64,000 nt of DNA from an uncultured Lachnospiraceae bacterium (lineage in GTDB: Bacteria; Bacillota; Clostridia; Lachnospirales; Lachnospiraceae), in contig CATLHM010000002.1 of assembly GCA_949949005.1 (NCBI GenBank), forward strand, positions 1 to 64,000, read 5' to 3'. Below the pieces are notes generated by a model, which was not told the origin of the DNA, did no database searches, and was given only the letters and a program-made list of their open reading frames with translations. Below, piece after piece: positions 34,472 through 43,437 of the stretch; position 1 is the first letter of the stretch; each line of letters starts with the position of its first letter. The position numbers were made by a program, and so were the translations under genes.

Positions 34472-35413
34472 CTACACATCACCAAAATACCCCCTGCAAT
34501 ACTGCATCAGTCCATCCATGGCCTCCATCACAGGCCTTCTGGAAGGATAAGCGAATCCAATTTGTCTTCTCGGTATTTTATGCCCCAATTTCAGTTCCCG
34601 CAAAGTCCCTTTTTTGAGATCGTTATCCACAAAGTCGCTGATCACGCAGGCAATCCCCAGACCTGCCCTGGCAAATTCAATGGCCAAATCCATATTGTTC
34701 ACTTCAATTACATTCTCGAGGGCAATTTGGTGCTCCGCAAGGAAACTGTCCACATGCCTGCGGGAGATATTTTCACTGTTCAGCATGATAAAGGAAGCTC
34801 CCTTTAGCGTGCCTTTCAGGAAATTTTCTTTGTCCTGCATTTTTTCCCTGTATCCGTTCTGAAAAGAGTTCAGGTAAGAATCCGTAGCCACAAAAATATC
34901 CTCTATTCTTTTTAACGGCAAATAAGTAATGGGGTGGTTTTTTTCCGTATCTGTCAGGGGTGGAATCCCCACCAGGCCGATATCTATCGTCCCCTCCTGC
35001 AAGAGTGCCAGCGTGTCATAGGTGGACTGACAAAAGATCGAAATCTTGATATTGGGATTTTCCTCCAGGAAGCTTTTCAGGACGGGCAGAAGGATGTACT
35101 TGCACAGTGTGGCGCTCACCCCGATAGAGAGATGGCTTACCTTTTGGGAGGCCGAAAACTGGAGCTGTTCCTCCCCGGCTTTCAGGGTATGGAGGGCCTG
35201 CTCCACATAGTGATAGAGAAGCTCACCTTCCCGGGTCAGGGTGACTCCTTTGGAACAGCGGTGGAAGAGGAGGGTGTCTAAATTTTCTTCCAGCCTTGCT
35301 ATGGCTTTGCTGATGGCGGGCTGGCTGATATACATTTTTTTCGCGGCAATGGAAAAATTACGGCAGTTTGCCACCTCAAAAAAGACCTGATACAGGTTCA
35401 GATTCTGCTCCAT
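34472..35413 (-). CDS. LysR-family regulator, divergent from leuC
   Basis: A 313-residue transcription regulator. The N-terminal helix-turn-helix ('FFEVANCRNFSIAAKKMYISQ' split as FFEVANCRNFSIAAKK and MYISQPAISKAIARLE) is typical of LysR. The C-terminal effector domain of two lobes follows. It is divergent from leuC, and the shared intergenic region carries a perfect palindrome with the T-N11-A LysR layout, so it probably regulates leuCD and itself. The effector is unknown. Confidence 0.9.
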   Translation of the reverse strand: MEQNLNLYQVFFEVANCRNFSIAAKKMYISQPAISKAIARLEENLDTLLFHRCSKGVTLTREGELLYHYVEQALHTLKAGEEQLQFSASQKVSHLSIGVSATLCKYILLPVLKSFLEENPNIKISIFCQSTYDTLALLQEGTIDIGLVGIPPLTDTEKNHPITYLPLKRIEDIFVATDSYLNSFQNGYREKMQDKENFLKGTLKGASFIMLNSENISRRHVDSFLAEHQIALENVIEVNNMDLAIEFARAGLGIACVISDFVDNDLKKGTLRELKLGHKIPRRQIGFAYPSRRPVMEAMDGLMQYCRGYFGDV

Positions 35414-35478
35414 AGGTATTTTCCTTTCCTGTCATGCTTTCTTATAATAACTTTTTGTAATTTTATCACAACTATTTC

Positions 35479-35493
35479 ATAACTACAAGTTAT
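35479..35493. promoter_or_regulatory. LysR-type binding palindrome
   Basis: ATAACTACAAGTTAT is a perfect 6-3-6 palindrome that fits the T-N11-A LysR box. It lies between the divergent LysR gene and leuC. Confidence 0.55.
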
Positions 35494-35515
35494 CGTTGCT
35501 ATGAACAGATACTAT

Positions 35516-35544
35516 TTTTCATTTCAGGAAATATGTGCTACACT
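35516..35544 (+). promoter_or_regulatory. Probable leuC promoter
   Basis: TTTTCA (35516-35521) and TACACT (35539-35544) with a TGC extension at 35536 are 17 bases apart. It lies 23 bases after the palindrome. The -35 is weak, as expected for an activator-dependent promoter. Confidence 0.5.
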
Positions 35545-35665
35545 TTCTAATAGCAAAACAAGAGAGGTCAGATGGGCCTGCGTATTTCAGGACTCTGAAG
35601 TAATTGTCAAATCAATCTGACACAAATGGAAGGATTTCATGAAAATTTTGAAGGAGGTAAAGACC

Positions 35666-36931
35666 ATGGGAATGACAATGACCCAGAAAATACTGGCAAA
35701 ACATGCCGGACTTGACCGGGTGGAAGCCGGACAATTGATCGAGGCGGATTTGGATCTTGTGCTGGGCAACGATATCACCAGCCCGGTTGCCATTAAGGAA
35801 ATGGAAAAAATGAAGGTGGAGGGGGTTTTTGACAAAGATAAGATCGCCCTTGTCCCCGACCATTTTGTGCCCAACAAGGATATTAAGTCTGCGGAACACT
35901 GCAAGTGTGTGAGGGAATTTGCATACCGCAATCAGATCACCAATTATTTCGAGGTGGGCGAGATGGGCATCGAGCACGCCCTTCTTCCCGAAAAAGGCCT
36001 GACCGTGGCAGGAGACGTGATCATCGGGGCTGATTCCCACACCTGCACCTACGGTGCCCTGGGGGCTTTTTCAACCGGAGTTGGCAGTACGGATATGGCC
36101 GCAGGCATGGCCACCGGAAAGGCATGGTTCAAGGTGCCTGCCGCAATCAAATTTAATCTCACCGGCAAGCCCGCTAAGTGGGTCAGCGGCAAAGATGTTA
36201 TTCTGCATATTATAGGAATGATCGGCGTGGATGGGGCTCTGTACAAATCCATGGAGTTTGTGGGAGACGGGGTGGCAAACCTGACCATGGACGATCGCTT
36301 CACCATCGCCAATATGGCCATTGAGGCCGGTGGAAAGAATGGAATTTTCCCGGTGGACGATCTGGCGATCGCCTACATGAAGGAGCATTCTCAAAAAGAA
36401 TATACCATCTATGAGGCGGATGAGGATGCGGTTTATGACGAAGAATATACCATTGATTTAAGTAGCCTCCGGCCCACCGTGGCTTTTCCCCACCTTCCCG
36501 AAAACACCAAAACCATCGACGAGATTGGGGAGGATATCAAAATCGACCAGGTCGTGATCGGTTCCTGCACCAACGGGCGGATGGACGACATGCGCATTGC
36601 CGCAGAGGTATTAAAGGGACGTCATGTGGCGCCCGGTATGCGCTGCATTATTATTCCGGCTACCCAGGCTATTTATCTTAAAGCTATGGAGGAAGGGCTT
36701 CTGAAAATCTTCATTGAGGCCGGCGCTGTGGTCAGCACTCCCACCTGCGGGCCCTGCCTGGGCGGCTATATGGGTATTCTGGCGGAGAAAGAGAGGTGCG
36801 TCTCTACCACCAACCGAAATTTTGTGGGACGTATGGGGCATGTAAAATCCGAAATCTACCTGGCCAGCCCTGCGGTAGCTGCGGCAAGCGCCGTGACAGG
36901 AAAAATTTCCTGCCCTTGCCAGTTAAAATAA
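35666..36931 (+). CDS. leuC: 3-isopropylmalate dehydratase large subunit
   Basis: A 421-residue aconitase-family protein that isomerises 2- to 3-isopropylmalate in leucine synthesis. The 4Fe-4S ligands are in GSCTNGR and TCGPCLGG. '[19 protein letters not shown]' is the typical substrate loop. Length matches the bacterial LeuC/HacA type. AAGGAGG supports this start. LeuD follows in the same orientation. Confidence 0.95.
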   Translation: MGMTMTQKILAKHAGLDRVEAGQLIEADLDLVLGNDITSPVAIKEMEKMKVEGVFDKDKIALVPDHFVPNKDIKSAEHCKCVREFAYRNQITNYFEVGEMGIEHALLPEKGLTVAGDVIIGADSHTCTYGALGAFSTGVGSTDMAAGMATGKAWFKVPAAIKFNLTGKPAKWVSGKDVILHIIGMIGVDGALYKSMEFVGDGVANLTMDDRFTIANMAIEAGGKNGIFPVDDLAIAYMKEHSQKEYTIYEADEDAVYDEEYTIDLSSLRPTVAFPHLPENTKTIDEIGEDIKIDQVVIGSCTNGRMDDMRIAAEVLKGRHVAPGMRCIIIPATQAIYLKAMEEGLLKIFIEAGAVVSTPTCGPCLGGYMGILAEKERCVSTTNRNFVGRMGHVKSEIYLASPAVAAASAVTGKISCPCQLK

Positions 36932-36939
36932 AACGAACA

Positions 36940-37013
36940 ATGCCCGTTTACAGGTAATACCCATTTACAGGCAAAGCTCGTATACGAGTAACGCCTTTTC
37001 ACGGGCAGAGCTT
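36940..37013. repeat. Degenerate repeats in the leuC-leuD spacer
   Basis: CCCGTTTACAGG and CCCATTTACAGG repeat in tandem, followed by the 12-base palindrome CTCGTATACGAG. GCCCG (36942) and CGGGC (37002) can pair across the segment. Function unknown. Confidence 0.55.
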
Positions 37014-37059
37014 GTTTTGTGATCAGAACTCATACAAATATGAAAGGAGTATCATCAAT

Positions 37060-37548
37060 ATGAAAGCGGCAAAAGGAACTGTTTTTAAATATGGCGACAA
37101 TGTGGACACAGACGTGATCATTCCGGCCAGATACTTAAATTCCTCCGATCCGGCAGAGCTTGCCACTCACTGTATGGAGGATATTGACAAAGATTTTATC
37201 CACAAGGTAAAAAAAGGCGATATTATCGTTGCAGATAAAAATTTCGGCTGCGGTTCCTCCCGGGAACACGCCCCAATCGCCATCAAGGCGGCGGGAGTGA
37301 GCTGTGTCATTGCCCAGACCTTTGCAAGGATTTTTTACCGGAATGCCATCAATATCGGGCTTCCCATCATTGAATGCCCCGAGGCCTCCCAGGGAATTGA
37401 GGGAGGCGATGAGGTGGAGGTTGATTTTGACTCCGGTATCATCAAAAACCTCACCAAGGGAACCCAGTTTAAGGGGCAGGCTTTCCCGGAATTTATGCAG
37501 AAGATCATTGCAGCGGAAGGTTTGGTAAATTATATTAATCAAAAATAA
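37060..37548 (+). CDS. leuD: 3-isopropylmalate dehydratase small subunit
   Basis: A 162-residue swivelling domain protein that joins LeuC. '[17 protein letters not shown]' and '[17 protein letters not shown]' are hallmark motifs. The start is preceded by AAAGGAG at longer spacing. It is the last recognisable gene of the leucine unit. LeuA and LeuB are not in the window. Confidence 0.95.
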   Translation: MKAAKGTVFKYGDNVDTDVIIPARYLNSSDPAELATHCMEDIDKDFIHKVKKGDIIVADKNFGCGSSREHAPIAIKAAGVSCVIAQTFARIFYRNAINIGLPIIECPEASQGIEGGDEVEVDFDSGIIKNLTKGTQFKGQAFPEFMQKIIAAEGLVNYINQK

Positions 37549-37631
37549 GGAAGCTCTTTCTTTTCGCTGTAAAATGTAGTAGAATAACAAAGGTATTCAC
37601 AGGAAAGACACAATTTCCTGATAAAATAAGC

Positions 37632-37780
37632 TTTGTGCCACAGCGCCCCCTGGCGCTGTGGTTTGATGCGTATGTCGATGCAGAGGAAATATGCTACCAA
37701 ACTGGCGCATCGGCGGCGCGCGGGTAGGGGAAGTAACCTTCCCTACTCGTTCCGCAGAACGGGCGGTGCATTGCTACGAT
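37632..37780. repeat. Cluster of hairpins after leuD
   Basis: This 256-base gap holds CCACAGCGCC/GGCGCTGTGG (37638-37661, perfect 10 bp), then GTAGGG/CCCTAC and CGTTC/GAACG hairpins, and GATGCG/CGCATC pairing across about 50 bases. The first hairpin has only a short T run and may end the leuCD transcript. The rest resemble a palindromic intergenic repeat, and the layout is like that at 21114-21255. Confidence 0.6.
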
Positions 37781-37804
37781 TTAACGTGAGGAGGAACTTT
37801 TTCA

Positions 37805-39103
37805 ATGGCTAAAAAAACGACGCCTGAAGTAACCACAGAACCGAAGGAACAACAGAAGGTTCAGACCAGATATGACCGGAAAATGGAGGCCAGGAAACAA
37901 CAAAAAATAAAAGAAGCCAAGCAGGAGAAGCTGACCAGGCTGATCGGAGGAACAATCGGTATTCTCGTTGTGGCGGCTTTGGTAATTTCCATCGGGGTTT
38001 CCGTTGTCAACAAGCGAACCATAACCCATGGCACTTACATCAAGGTCGGAGACCATGAGATTTCACAGCTTGAGTATAATTACTTTTTCAACTCCACCGT
38101 CAACACCTATGGAGCCTATATGGGGGTTGACTCTTCCATGGATTTGGAAGCCCAGCCCTATGCGGACGGCCTTACCTTGAAGGATATGTTCGACGAGATG
38201 GCTGTCGAGCAGATCCAGCAGATCAAAGCCACCCTTGATGTGGCGGATGAAACTGATTTTCATTACGATACCGATGAAGAGTATAAGGCCTTTCAGGAAA
38301 GCTTTAAGGAGTCAGCTTCCTCCGCAGGGGTGACAGTGAAGGAATATTATAAGCAGAACTTCGGCGACTATGCCACCGAAAAGAATATGGAGCCTATTAT
38401 CAGGGAAAATCTCCTGGCAGGCGCCTATTATAACAAATTACTTGAGGATAATGCTCCTTCTGAGGATGAGATTACCGCTTACTATGAGGAAAACCAGCAG
38501 AGCTATGACAGGGTGGATTACAGAAGCTTTGTCTTTAAGGCAGATCTGGCGGAGGATGCCGACGAGGCAGCCATCGAGGAAGCCATGAAGGAGCTTAAGG
38601 CAAAAGCTGATGCCATGGTGGAGGCGCGCAAAAAGGGAGAGGATTTCGAAACCCTTTGCATTGAGAATGCCTCTGAGGAAGATAAGGCCTATTATGAGGA
38701 CGAGGAAAACGAATACTGCCTCAGCGAGGGCCGCAGATACGCAGGGGTAGCATCCGCAATTTCCGACTGGCTCTTTGAGGAAAACCGTAAAGAAGGGGAT
38801 ATCGTGGCCCTGGAGGATGAGTCCAGCCATCGGTATTATGTGGCGGAATTTGTCAAGAGATACTTTGACGAGGCGGATAACGAGTCCATTTCCAGCACAA
38901 TTGCAGGTCAGAGAACCTCGGAGTATATGGCAGGCCTGATCGATAATTATCCGGTGGAGGATGTGAAGGGCGATCTGAAGTATTTAACCGTCAGCACAGA
39001 GGAAACCTCTGATGAAACTACAGAGGATGCAGGAAATACCGACGATACGGAAAGCGCTGAAGATGGGGAAAATATAGAGGATGCGGGAAACGCTGAAGAG
39101 TAA
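37805..39103 (+). CDS. PrsA/SurA-like membrane-anchored chaperone
   Basis: A 432-residue protein. A basic cytosolic N-terminus (about 45 residues) precedes one transmembrane segment (about 45-68, 'LIGGTIGILVVAALVISIG'). A SurA-N-like helical domain follows, then a parvulin-like region (VDYRSFVFKADL...). No clear catalytic parvulin residues can be confirmed by eye. The C-terminal tail is Glu/Asp/Thr-rich. It probably folds exported proteins outside the membrane. There is no lipobox, unlike PrsA. Confidence 0.7.
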   Translation: MAKKTTPEVTTEPKEQQKVQTRYDRKMEARKQQKIKEAKQEKLTRLIGGTIGILVVAALVISIGVSVVNKRTITHGTYIKVGDHEISQLEYNYFFNSTVNTYGAYMGVDSSMDLEAQPYADGLTLKDMFDEMAVEQIQQIKATLDVADETDFHYDTDEEYKAFQESFKESASSAGVTVKEYYKQNFGDYATEKNMEPIIRENLLAGAYYNKLLEDNAPSEDEITAYYEENQQSYDRVDYRSFVFKADLAEDADEAAIEEAMKELKAKADAMVEARKKGEDFETLCIENASEEDKAYYEDEENEYCLSEGRRYAGVASAISDWLFEENRKEGDIVALEDESSHRYYVAEFVKRYFDEADNESISSTIAGQRTSEYMAGLIDNYPVEDVKGDLKYLTVSTEETSDETTEDAGNTDDTESAEDGENIEDAGNAEE

Positions 39104-39153
39104 ATGATAGTATCGTATCATCATATGTAAAAAGAAGGAATAACCTACAAATG

Positions 39154-39193
39154 CCAGGAGGCGTCATGATGTCTATGTCATGACGCCTCCTGG
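39154..39193. repeat. Perfect 16-bp inverted repeat between convergent genes
   Basis: CCAGGAGGCGTCATGA (39154-39169) and its exact inverse (39178-39193) flank an eight-base loop. There is no T run. It lies between the convergent chaperone and phosphatase genes and probably blocks read-through, although a transposon-end origin is possible. Confidence 0.75.
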
Positions 39194-39219
39194 TACGCTA
39201 GGCCCCCTGCTTATGCCTG

Positions 39220-40005
39220 TTATCCCTGAAAAGCCTTCGCGAAGGAACCAGCGGAAGATACCGGCTCATGATTGACCAGCAGATGCCCCACGTCCCCGAT
39301 GGTCTGCACCCGGAAATAAGCCTCATTGCTCCAGCGCTCCTCGCTGGCGAGAACGGTGATGGAGGAGGTGGGAAGGAAAAATCCATGAACTAGGGCCGGA
39401 AAGGCGATATTCAGCAAATGGGAGAGCACCAGGCAGGTGATTCCCAGATGGCAGAAGATCACGATCACCGGTTCGTCGCAGGAATCGGGGAGTGCATCCA
39501 GGGCATCAGGGCGGGCAGGTGAAAAGGTGTGGGGAATGAAACGCTCCTTGGCTCCCGGCATACGATAAAAGTGGCCGTCTCTCACATAACCGTAAGAGGA
39601 GAGAAGCTGGTCAAAATTGTGACATACCTCCTGCCAGCCTAGGGGGATCTGGGGATTCGACCGCATAATCTCAGCCTCCGGCCACCGCTCCTGATCCAAC
39701 ATCAGTGCATCCGAGCTCCAGAAGGATGATACAAAATCCCAGGGGATCCCCCGCTTCCCGTTGAGAGGGTCATCGATATCGTGGGCAAATTCTTTCATCC
39801 AGTCCAGCGTAATAGCAGTCCGGTTCATTTTTTCCAGGGTACAGGAGGCCGTGTCCCTGGCCCTGCCAAGTGGAGAGCAGTAAAATTGCGTCACCCTCCA
39901 TTTACTGATGCGTTCTGCCAGAAAGCGTGCCTCACGCCATCCCTTCTCGGTGAGGGAATCTCGGGTATAGTCAGGTTCGCCGTGGCGGACAAAAATAATT
40001 CTCAT
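39220..40005 (-). CDS. Histidine phosphatase-family protein
   Basis: A 261-residue protein of the phosphoglycerate-mutase-like superfamily. It has the RHG catalytic motif (VRHGEPDYTRDSLTEKG, residues about 6-22), an Arg in 'SPLGRARDTA' and a second His in 'FCHLG'. The start is set by AAAGGAG. It is longer than simple GpmB-type enzymes, with an inserted region (about 80-160) for substrate choice. The substrate is unknown. Confidence 0.85.
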   Translation of the reverse strand: MRIIFVRHGEPDYTRDSLTEKGWREARFLAERISKWRVTQFYCSPLGRARDTASCTLEKMNRTAITLDWMKEFAHDIDDPLNGKRGIPWDFVSSFWSSDALMLDQERWPEAEIMRSNPQIPLGWQEVCHNFDQLLSSYGYVRDGHFYRMPGAKERFIPHTFSPARPDALDALPDSCDEPVIVIFCHLGITCLVLSHLLNIAFPALVHGFFLPTSSITVLASEERWSNEAYFRVQTIGDVGHLLVNHEPVSSAGSFAKAFQG

Positions 40006-40145
40006 ATAAGTAAGCTCCTTTTCCTTTGTCTGAATTTGTGCTGTTTTGCGCGTGCAAAAAAGAGGTTGCGGCTAAGGGCAAAAACAACCTGCCCCCTACC
40101 GTCTTATTCTATAATGAATCTCGCCATAATTCAACGGTATTTTGC

Positions 40146-40174
40146 TTGATACATATGTTCGGCTATGATAAAAT
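40146..40174 (+). promoter_or_regulatory. Promoter very close to the NusG-II gene start
   Basis: TTGATA (40146-40151) and TAAAAT (40169-40174) are 17 bases apart. The predicted start of transcription falls at or next to the ATG at 40181, so the transcript may be leaderless or nearly so. Confidence 0.55.
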
Positions 40175-40180
40175 AGAGGC

Positions 40181-40564
40181 ATGGATAAAGTAAGAAAAGA
40201 CTTGACACTCTTAGGGGGATTGCTGATCACGGCATTTTTGTTTTGGCTGATCCCCTTTCTGCTCAATATCATAAACAAAGACCTGCCTGCAACCGTAATC
40301 GTCTATCAGGACGGGCAAAAGCTGGCGGATTACGCTCTGAGCGAAGATCAAACCGTGGTCATTCCCTGGAAGGAGGAAGGGTTTAACCTGCTTTTGATCG
40401 AGAACGGAAGGGCCCGGGTCACGGATGCCGATTGTCCTGACCAGCTCTGCGTCAGGCAGCGAAGCATCGGCCGAAAGGGGGAAAGCATCATCTGTCTCCC
40501 TCATCGGCTGGTGGTGGAAATCAATGCAAAGGAGGAAAGGGAACTGGATGCGCTTACCTACTGA
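40181..40564 (+). CDS. NusG domain II membrane protein
   Basis: A 127-residue protein with one N-terminal membrane segment (about 10-30) and a NusG-II-like domain. 'DADCPDQLCVRQRSIGRKGE' and 'SIICLPHRLVVEI' match the conserved C-P-x-x-x-C and C-L-P-x-x-x-V-V stretches of that family. In related genomes it pairs with the Gx transporter that follows here, and FMN or flavin transfer proteins often sit nearby. It overlaps that gene by 17 bases. Confidence 0.8.
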   Translation: MDKVRKDLTLLGGLLITAFLFWLIPFLLNIINKDLPATVIVYQDGQKLADYALSEDQTVVIPWKEEGFNLLLIENGRARVTDADCPDQLCVRQRSIGRKGESIICLPHRLVVEINAKEERELDALTY

Positions 40565-41135
40565 TAAGGATAAACCCTCTTCCAAAGAAAAAGGCCCCTC
40601 ACCCCTTGCCCAAAACCGATCCTATGTCAGCCGTACCTCCTGCATGGGGCTTTTGCTTGCCTTTGCCCTTATCCTGTCCTACCTAGAAGTGCTGATCCCC
40701 TTTCAGCCGGGCATTCCAGGCATCAAGCTGGGGCTGGCGAATCTGGCGGTAGTGCTGTGCCTTTACCTTCTTGGATGGAGAGAAGCCCTTCTTTTAACCA
40801 TTGTGAAGGCGATTCTTGGCGGATTTCTTTTCGGAAGCCTCTTTATGATCTTATATTCCCTGGCAGGGGCTCTCATAAGCGCCCTTGTCATGATTCTGCT
40901 TGAGAGGGCGGGCGGCTTCCATCTTCCGGTGGTAAGCGCAGCCGGCGGAGTGGCCCACAATATGGGACAGCTCCTGGTGGCCCTATTTGCAGTGGAGACC
41001 TACAGGGTACTCTACTATGTGCCAATACTTTTGCTTGCCGGAATGGGTACCGGAATCCTGATTGGGATTACGGCATCGCTGGTACTGCCTTATGTGAGAC
41101 GGATATATCAAAAATATTGCCAGGGATATTCATGA
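40548..41135 (+). CDS. Gx transporter / heptaprenyl diphosphate synthase component I family
   Basis: A 195-residue membrane protein with five or six hydrophobic helices. The sequence 'VLIPFQPGIPGIKLGLANLA' and 'GGVAHNMGQLLVA' is typical of the Gx family (Pfam HepT component I-like), which resembles ECF transporter S components. The start at 40548 is chosen because GGAAAGGGA precedes it. The substrate is unknown. It is not a prenyl synthase by itself. Confidence 0.8.
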   Translation: MRLPTDKDKPSSKEKGPSPLAQNRSYVSRTSCMGLLLAFALILSYLEVLIPFQPGIPGIKLGLANLAVVLCLYLLGWREALLLTIVKAILGGFLFGSLFMILYSLAGALISALVMILLERAGGFHLPVVSAAGGVAHNMGQLLVALFAVETYRVLYYVPILLLAGMGTGILIGITASLVLPYVRRIYQKYCQGYS

Positions 41136-41151
41136 AAGGACTATGATAGAT

Positions 41152-41769
41152 ATGATTGCGTTTGTAAAAGGACAAATCGAGGAGATTTCAGAGGAAAATG
41201 TGGTGGTGGATATCGGAAATGTGGGCGTCAACGTAAAAATTTCAGCCCGGACAGCGTCCCTACTTCCCGGCATTGGCAAGCCGGTGAAGCTCTGCACCTA
41301 TACACTGGTTCGGGAAGATACTTTTAATCTATATGGCTTTTTAACCAAGGACGACCTTACCATCTTCAAAAAGCTGATCACCGTAAACGGGATCGGCCCC
41401 AAGGGCGGACTGGCAATTCTATCGGTTATGAGTGCGGACGACCTGCGCTTTGCCGTCCTTTCCGGCGATGCTGCCGCCATCGCCCGGGCTCCTGGCATAG
41501 GCAAGAAAACGGCCGAGAGGGTAATCCTTGACTTAAAGGATAAGATTTCCCTTGAAGATACCCTCATCCACAAAGAAATGCAGGCCATGGGGGAAGAGAG
41601 CCCTGATGCCGGGGATGAATATATCGCGGCAAGAAACGAAGCGGTGGAAGCCCTGGTGGCCCTCGGCTATTCCTCCGCAGACGCACTAAGGGCAGTGAAA
41701 AGCGTTCCGGGGGGAGAGTCCATGGATGTGGAGGCCCTCCTAAAGCAGGCGCTTAAGAATATGTTCTAG
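41152..41769 (+). CDS. ruvA: Holliday junction helicase subunit RuvA
   Basis: A 205-residue protein that binds four-way junctions and loads RuvB. The N-terminal OB fold starts at the canonical MIAFVKGQIEE. The two helix-hairpin-helix motifs are 'LITVNGIGPKGGLAIL' and 'IARAPGIGKKTAERVILDLKDK' (given here in parts: PGIGKKTAERVILDL). The C-terminal domain binds RuvB. AAAGGA is 11 bases from this ATG and only two from the ATG at 41143, so 41152 is preferred. Confidence 0.95.
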   Translation: MIAFVKGQIEEISEENVVVDIGNVGVNVKISARTASLLPGIGKPVKLCTYTLVREDTFNLYGFLTKDDLTIFKKLITVNGIGPKGGLAILSVMSADDLRFAVLSGDAAAIARAPGIGKKTAERVILDLKDKISLEDTLIHKEMQAMGEESPDAGDEYIAARNEAVEALVALGYSSADALRAVKSVPGGESMDVEALLKQALKNMF

Positions 41770-41835
41770 GAACATGTTCTAAGAATATGTTCTAAAAACA
41801 TTAAGATCATATTTTAAGAACATGTTTTAACAGCA
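41761..41835. repeat. Degenerate 13-base tandem repeat at the ruvA end
   Basis: Units ATGTTCTAGGAAC, ATGTTCTAAGAAT and ATGTTCTAAAAAC follow one another from 41761, with more decayed copies up to 41835. The first copy contains the last Met-Phe codons and stop of ruvA. GAACATGTTC is also a palindrome. It fills the ruvA-ruvB spacer. Confidence 0.75.
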
Positions 41836-41862
41836 TAGAAAAGGCAAAGCAGGAAGAAAGCA

Positions 41863-42861
41863 ATGGCAAAGAGAACGATTGAAACGAATTTATTGGAAGA
41901 GGATGTGCGGATCGAGGGTTCCCTGCGTCCCCAAAACCTGAATGACTATATCGGTCAATCCAAAATCAAGGAAAATCTGAATATTTCCATTGAAGCGGCC
42001 AGGCAGCGGCAGGAGCCCTTGGATCATGTGCTTTTTTATGGCCCTCCCGGCCTTGGAAAGACCACCCTGGCCGGAATCATAGCCAATGAGATGGGGGTAA
42101 ATATGAAGGTGACCAGCGGTCCTGCCATTGAAAAACCGGGAGAAATGGCTGCCATCCTTAACAATCTCCAGGAAGGGGATCTTTTGTTTGTGGATGAGAT
42201 CCACAGGCTCAACCGCCAGGTGGAGGAGGTTCTTTATCCGGCCATGGAGGATTTTGCCATTGACATTATGATTGGAAAGGGCCCCACCGCCAGATCTATC
42301 CGGCTGGATCTGCCTCATTTTACCCTGGTAGGGGCAACCACCAGGGCAGGACTCTTGACTGCCCCCCTGCGGGACCGGTTCGGAATCATTCACAGGCTGG
42401 AATTTTACTCTGTGGAGGAACTGCAAATGATTATCATGCATTCGGCCAGGATTCTGGAAGCACCGGTAGAGCTTTCCGGCGCCATGGAGATGGCTAGAAG
42501 GAGCCGGGGAACACCAAGGCTTGCCAACAGAATCCTGAAAAGAGTCAGAGACTATGCCCAGGTCAAGCATGACGGCGTCATTACCGAGGAGGTAGCTATG
42601 ACGGCCCTTGACCTGATGGACGTGGACCGGATGGGGTTAGACCATATCGACAGAAACATTCTCCTGACCATGATACAGAAATTTACAGGCGGGCCTGTGG
42701 GGCTTGATACCCTGGCAGCGGCTATCGGGGAAGATTCAGGTACCATTGAGGATGTATATGAACCTTATCTTCTCAAAAACGGATTTATCAACCGCACCCC
42801 CCGGGGACGGATGGTAACCGATCTGGCTTATCACCATTTAGGGCTTGAAATTCCCGAATAA
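41863..42861 (+). CDS. ruvB: Holliday junction branch migration ATPase RuvB
   Basis: A 332-residue AAA+ ATPase. Walker [11 protein letters not shown] (60-69), Walker B DEIHR, and '[18 protein letters not shown]' (sensor/arginine finger region) are intact. It has the winged-helix C-terminus '[20 protein letters not shown]'. It works with RuvA, encoded just upstream. Confidence 0.97.
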   Translation: MAKRTIETNLLEEDVRIEGSLRPQNLNDYIGQSKIKENLNISIEAARQRQEPLDHVLFYGPPGLGKTTLAGIIANEMGVNMKVTSGPAIEKPGEMAAILNNLQEGDLLFVDEIHRLNRQVEEVLYPAMEDFAIDIMIGKGPTARSIRLDLPHFTLVGATTRAGLLTAPLRDRFGIIHRLEFYSVEELQMIIMHSARILEAPVELSGAMEMARRSRGTPRLANRILKRVRDYAQVKHDGVITEEVAMTALDLMDVDRMGLDHIDRNILLTMIQKFTGGPVGLDTLAAAIGEDSGTIEDVYEPYLLKNGFINRTPRGRMVTDLAYHHLGLEIPE

Positions 42862-42932
42862 TCTGATTATAATAGATGTTGTATAGATAGCTTTGGACAA
42901 GCTGTATATTTTGTAGACGGAGGATAAACCGG

Positions 42933-43337
42933 ATGTCAGTTAAAACAGATACGGAAGTGATTATCGGCGGCAAAGTGTTTACGCTGAGCGGTTATGAAAG
43001 TGAAGAATATCTACAGAAGGTTGCGTCCTACATCAACAATAAGACAGCGGAATACGCCAAGGTAGAATCCTTTAAGCGTCAGCCCTTAGACACCCAGAGC
43101 GTTCTGCTCCAGCTCAATATTGCAGACGATTACTTTAAGGCCAAAAGACAGATTAATCTTTTGGAGGAGGAGATTGCAAATAAAGAAAAAGAACTTTATA
43201 ATTTAAAGCACGAACTGATCGCTTCCCAGATCAAGCTTGAAAATACCGAGAAGACCGTTAAATCTCTTCAAAAGGAAGCAAACGAGAACGCCAAAAAGAT
43301 CGTAAGGCTGGAAACCGAACTGAAAAACAACGGATAA
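42933..43337 (+). CDS. zapA: Cell division protein ZapA-like
   Basis: A 134-residue protein. Residues 1-85 match ZapA (VIIGGKVFTLSGYESEEYLQ and 'ASYINNKTAEYA'), which cross-links FtsZ filaments. Residues about 70-130 form a coiled coil. GGAGGAT is ahead of the start. A terminator follows. Confidence 0.8.
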   Translation: MSVKTDTEVIIGGKVFTLSGYESEEYLQKVASYINNKTAEYAKVESFKRQPLDTQSVLLQLNIADDYFKAKRQINLLEEEIANKEKELYNLKHELIASQIKLENTEKTVKSLQKEANENAKKIVRLETELKNNG

Positions 43338-43366
43338 AAACGGGCAGTACCCGTTTTCCACAAGGT

Positions 43367-43396
43367 AAAAAAGCTGTCTTGATCAGACAGCTTTTT
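43367..43396 (+). terminator. Terminator after zapA
   Basis: AAAAAAGCTGTCT (43367-43379) pairs with AGACAGCTTTTT (43385-43396). A smaller ACGGGC/CCCGT hairpin lies just ahead. Confidence 0.85.
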
Positions 43397-43437
43397 GTAC
43401 GAATAACATCGAAAGAAAATGATCTCAAGGAGCAGGC

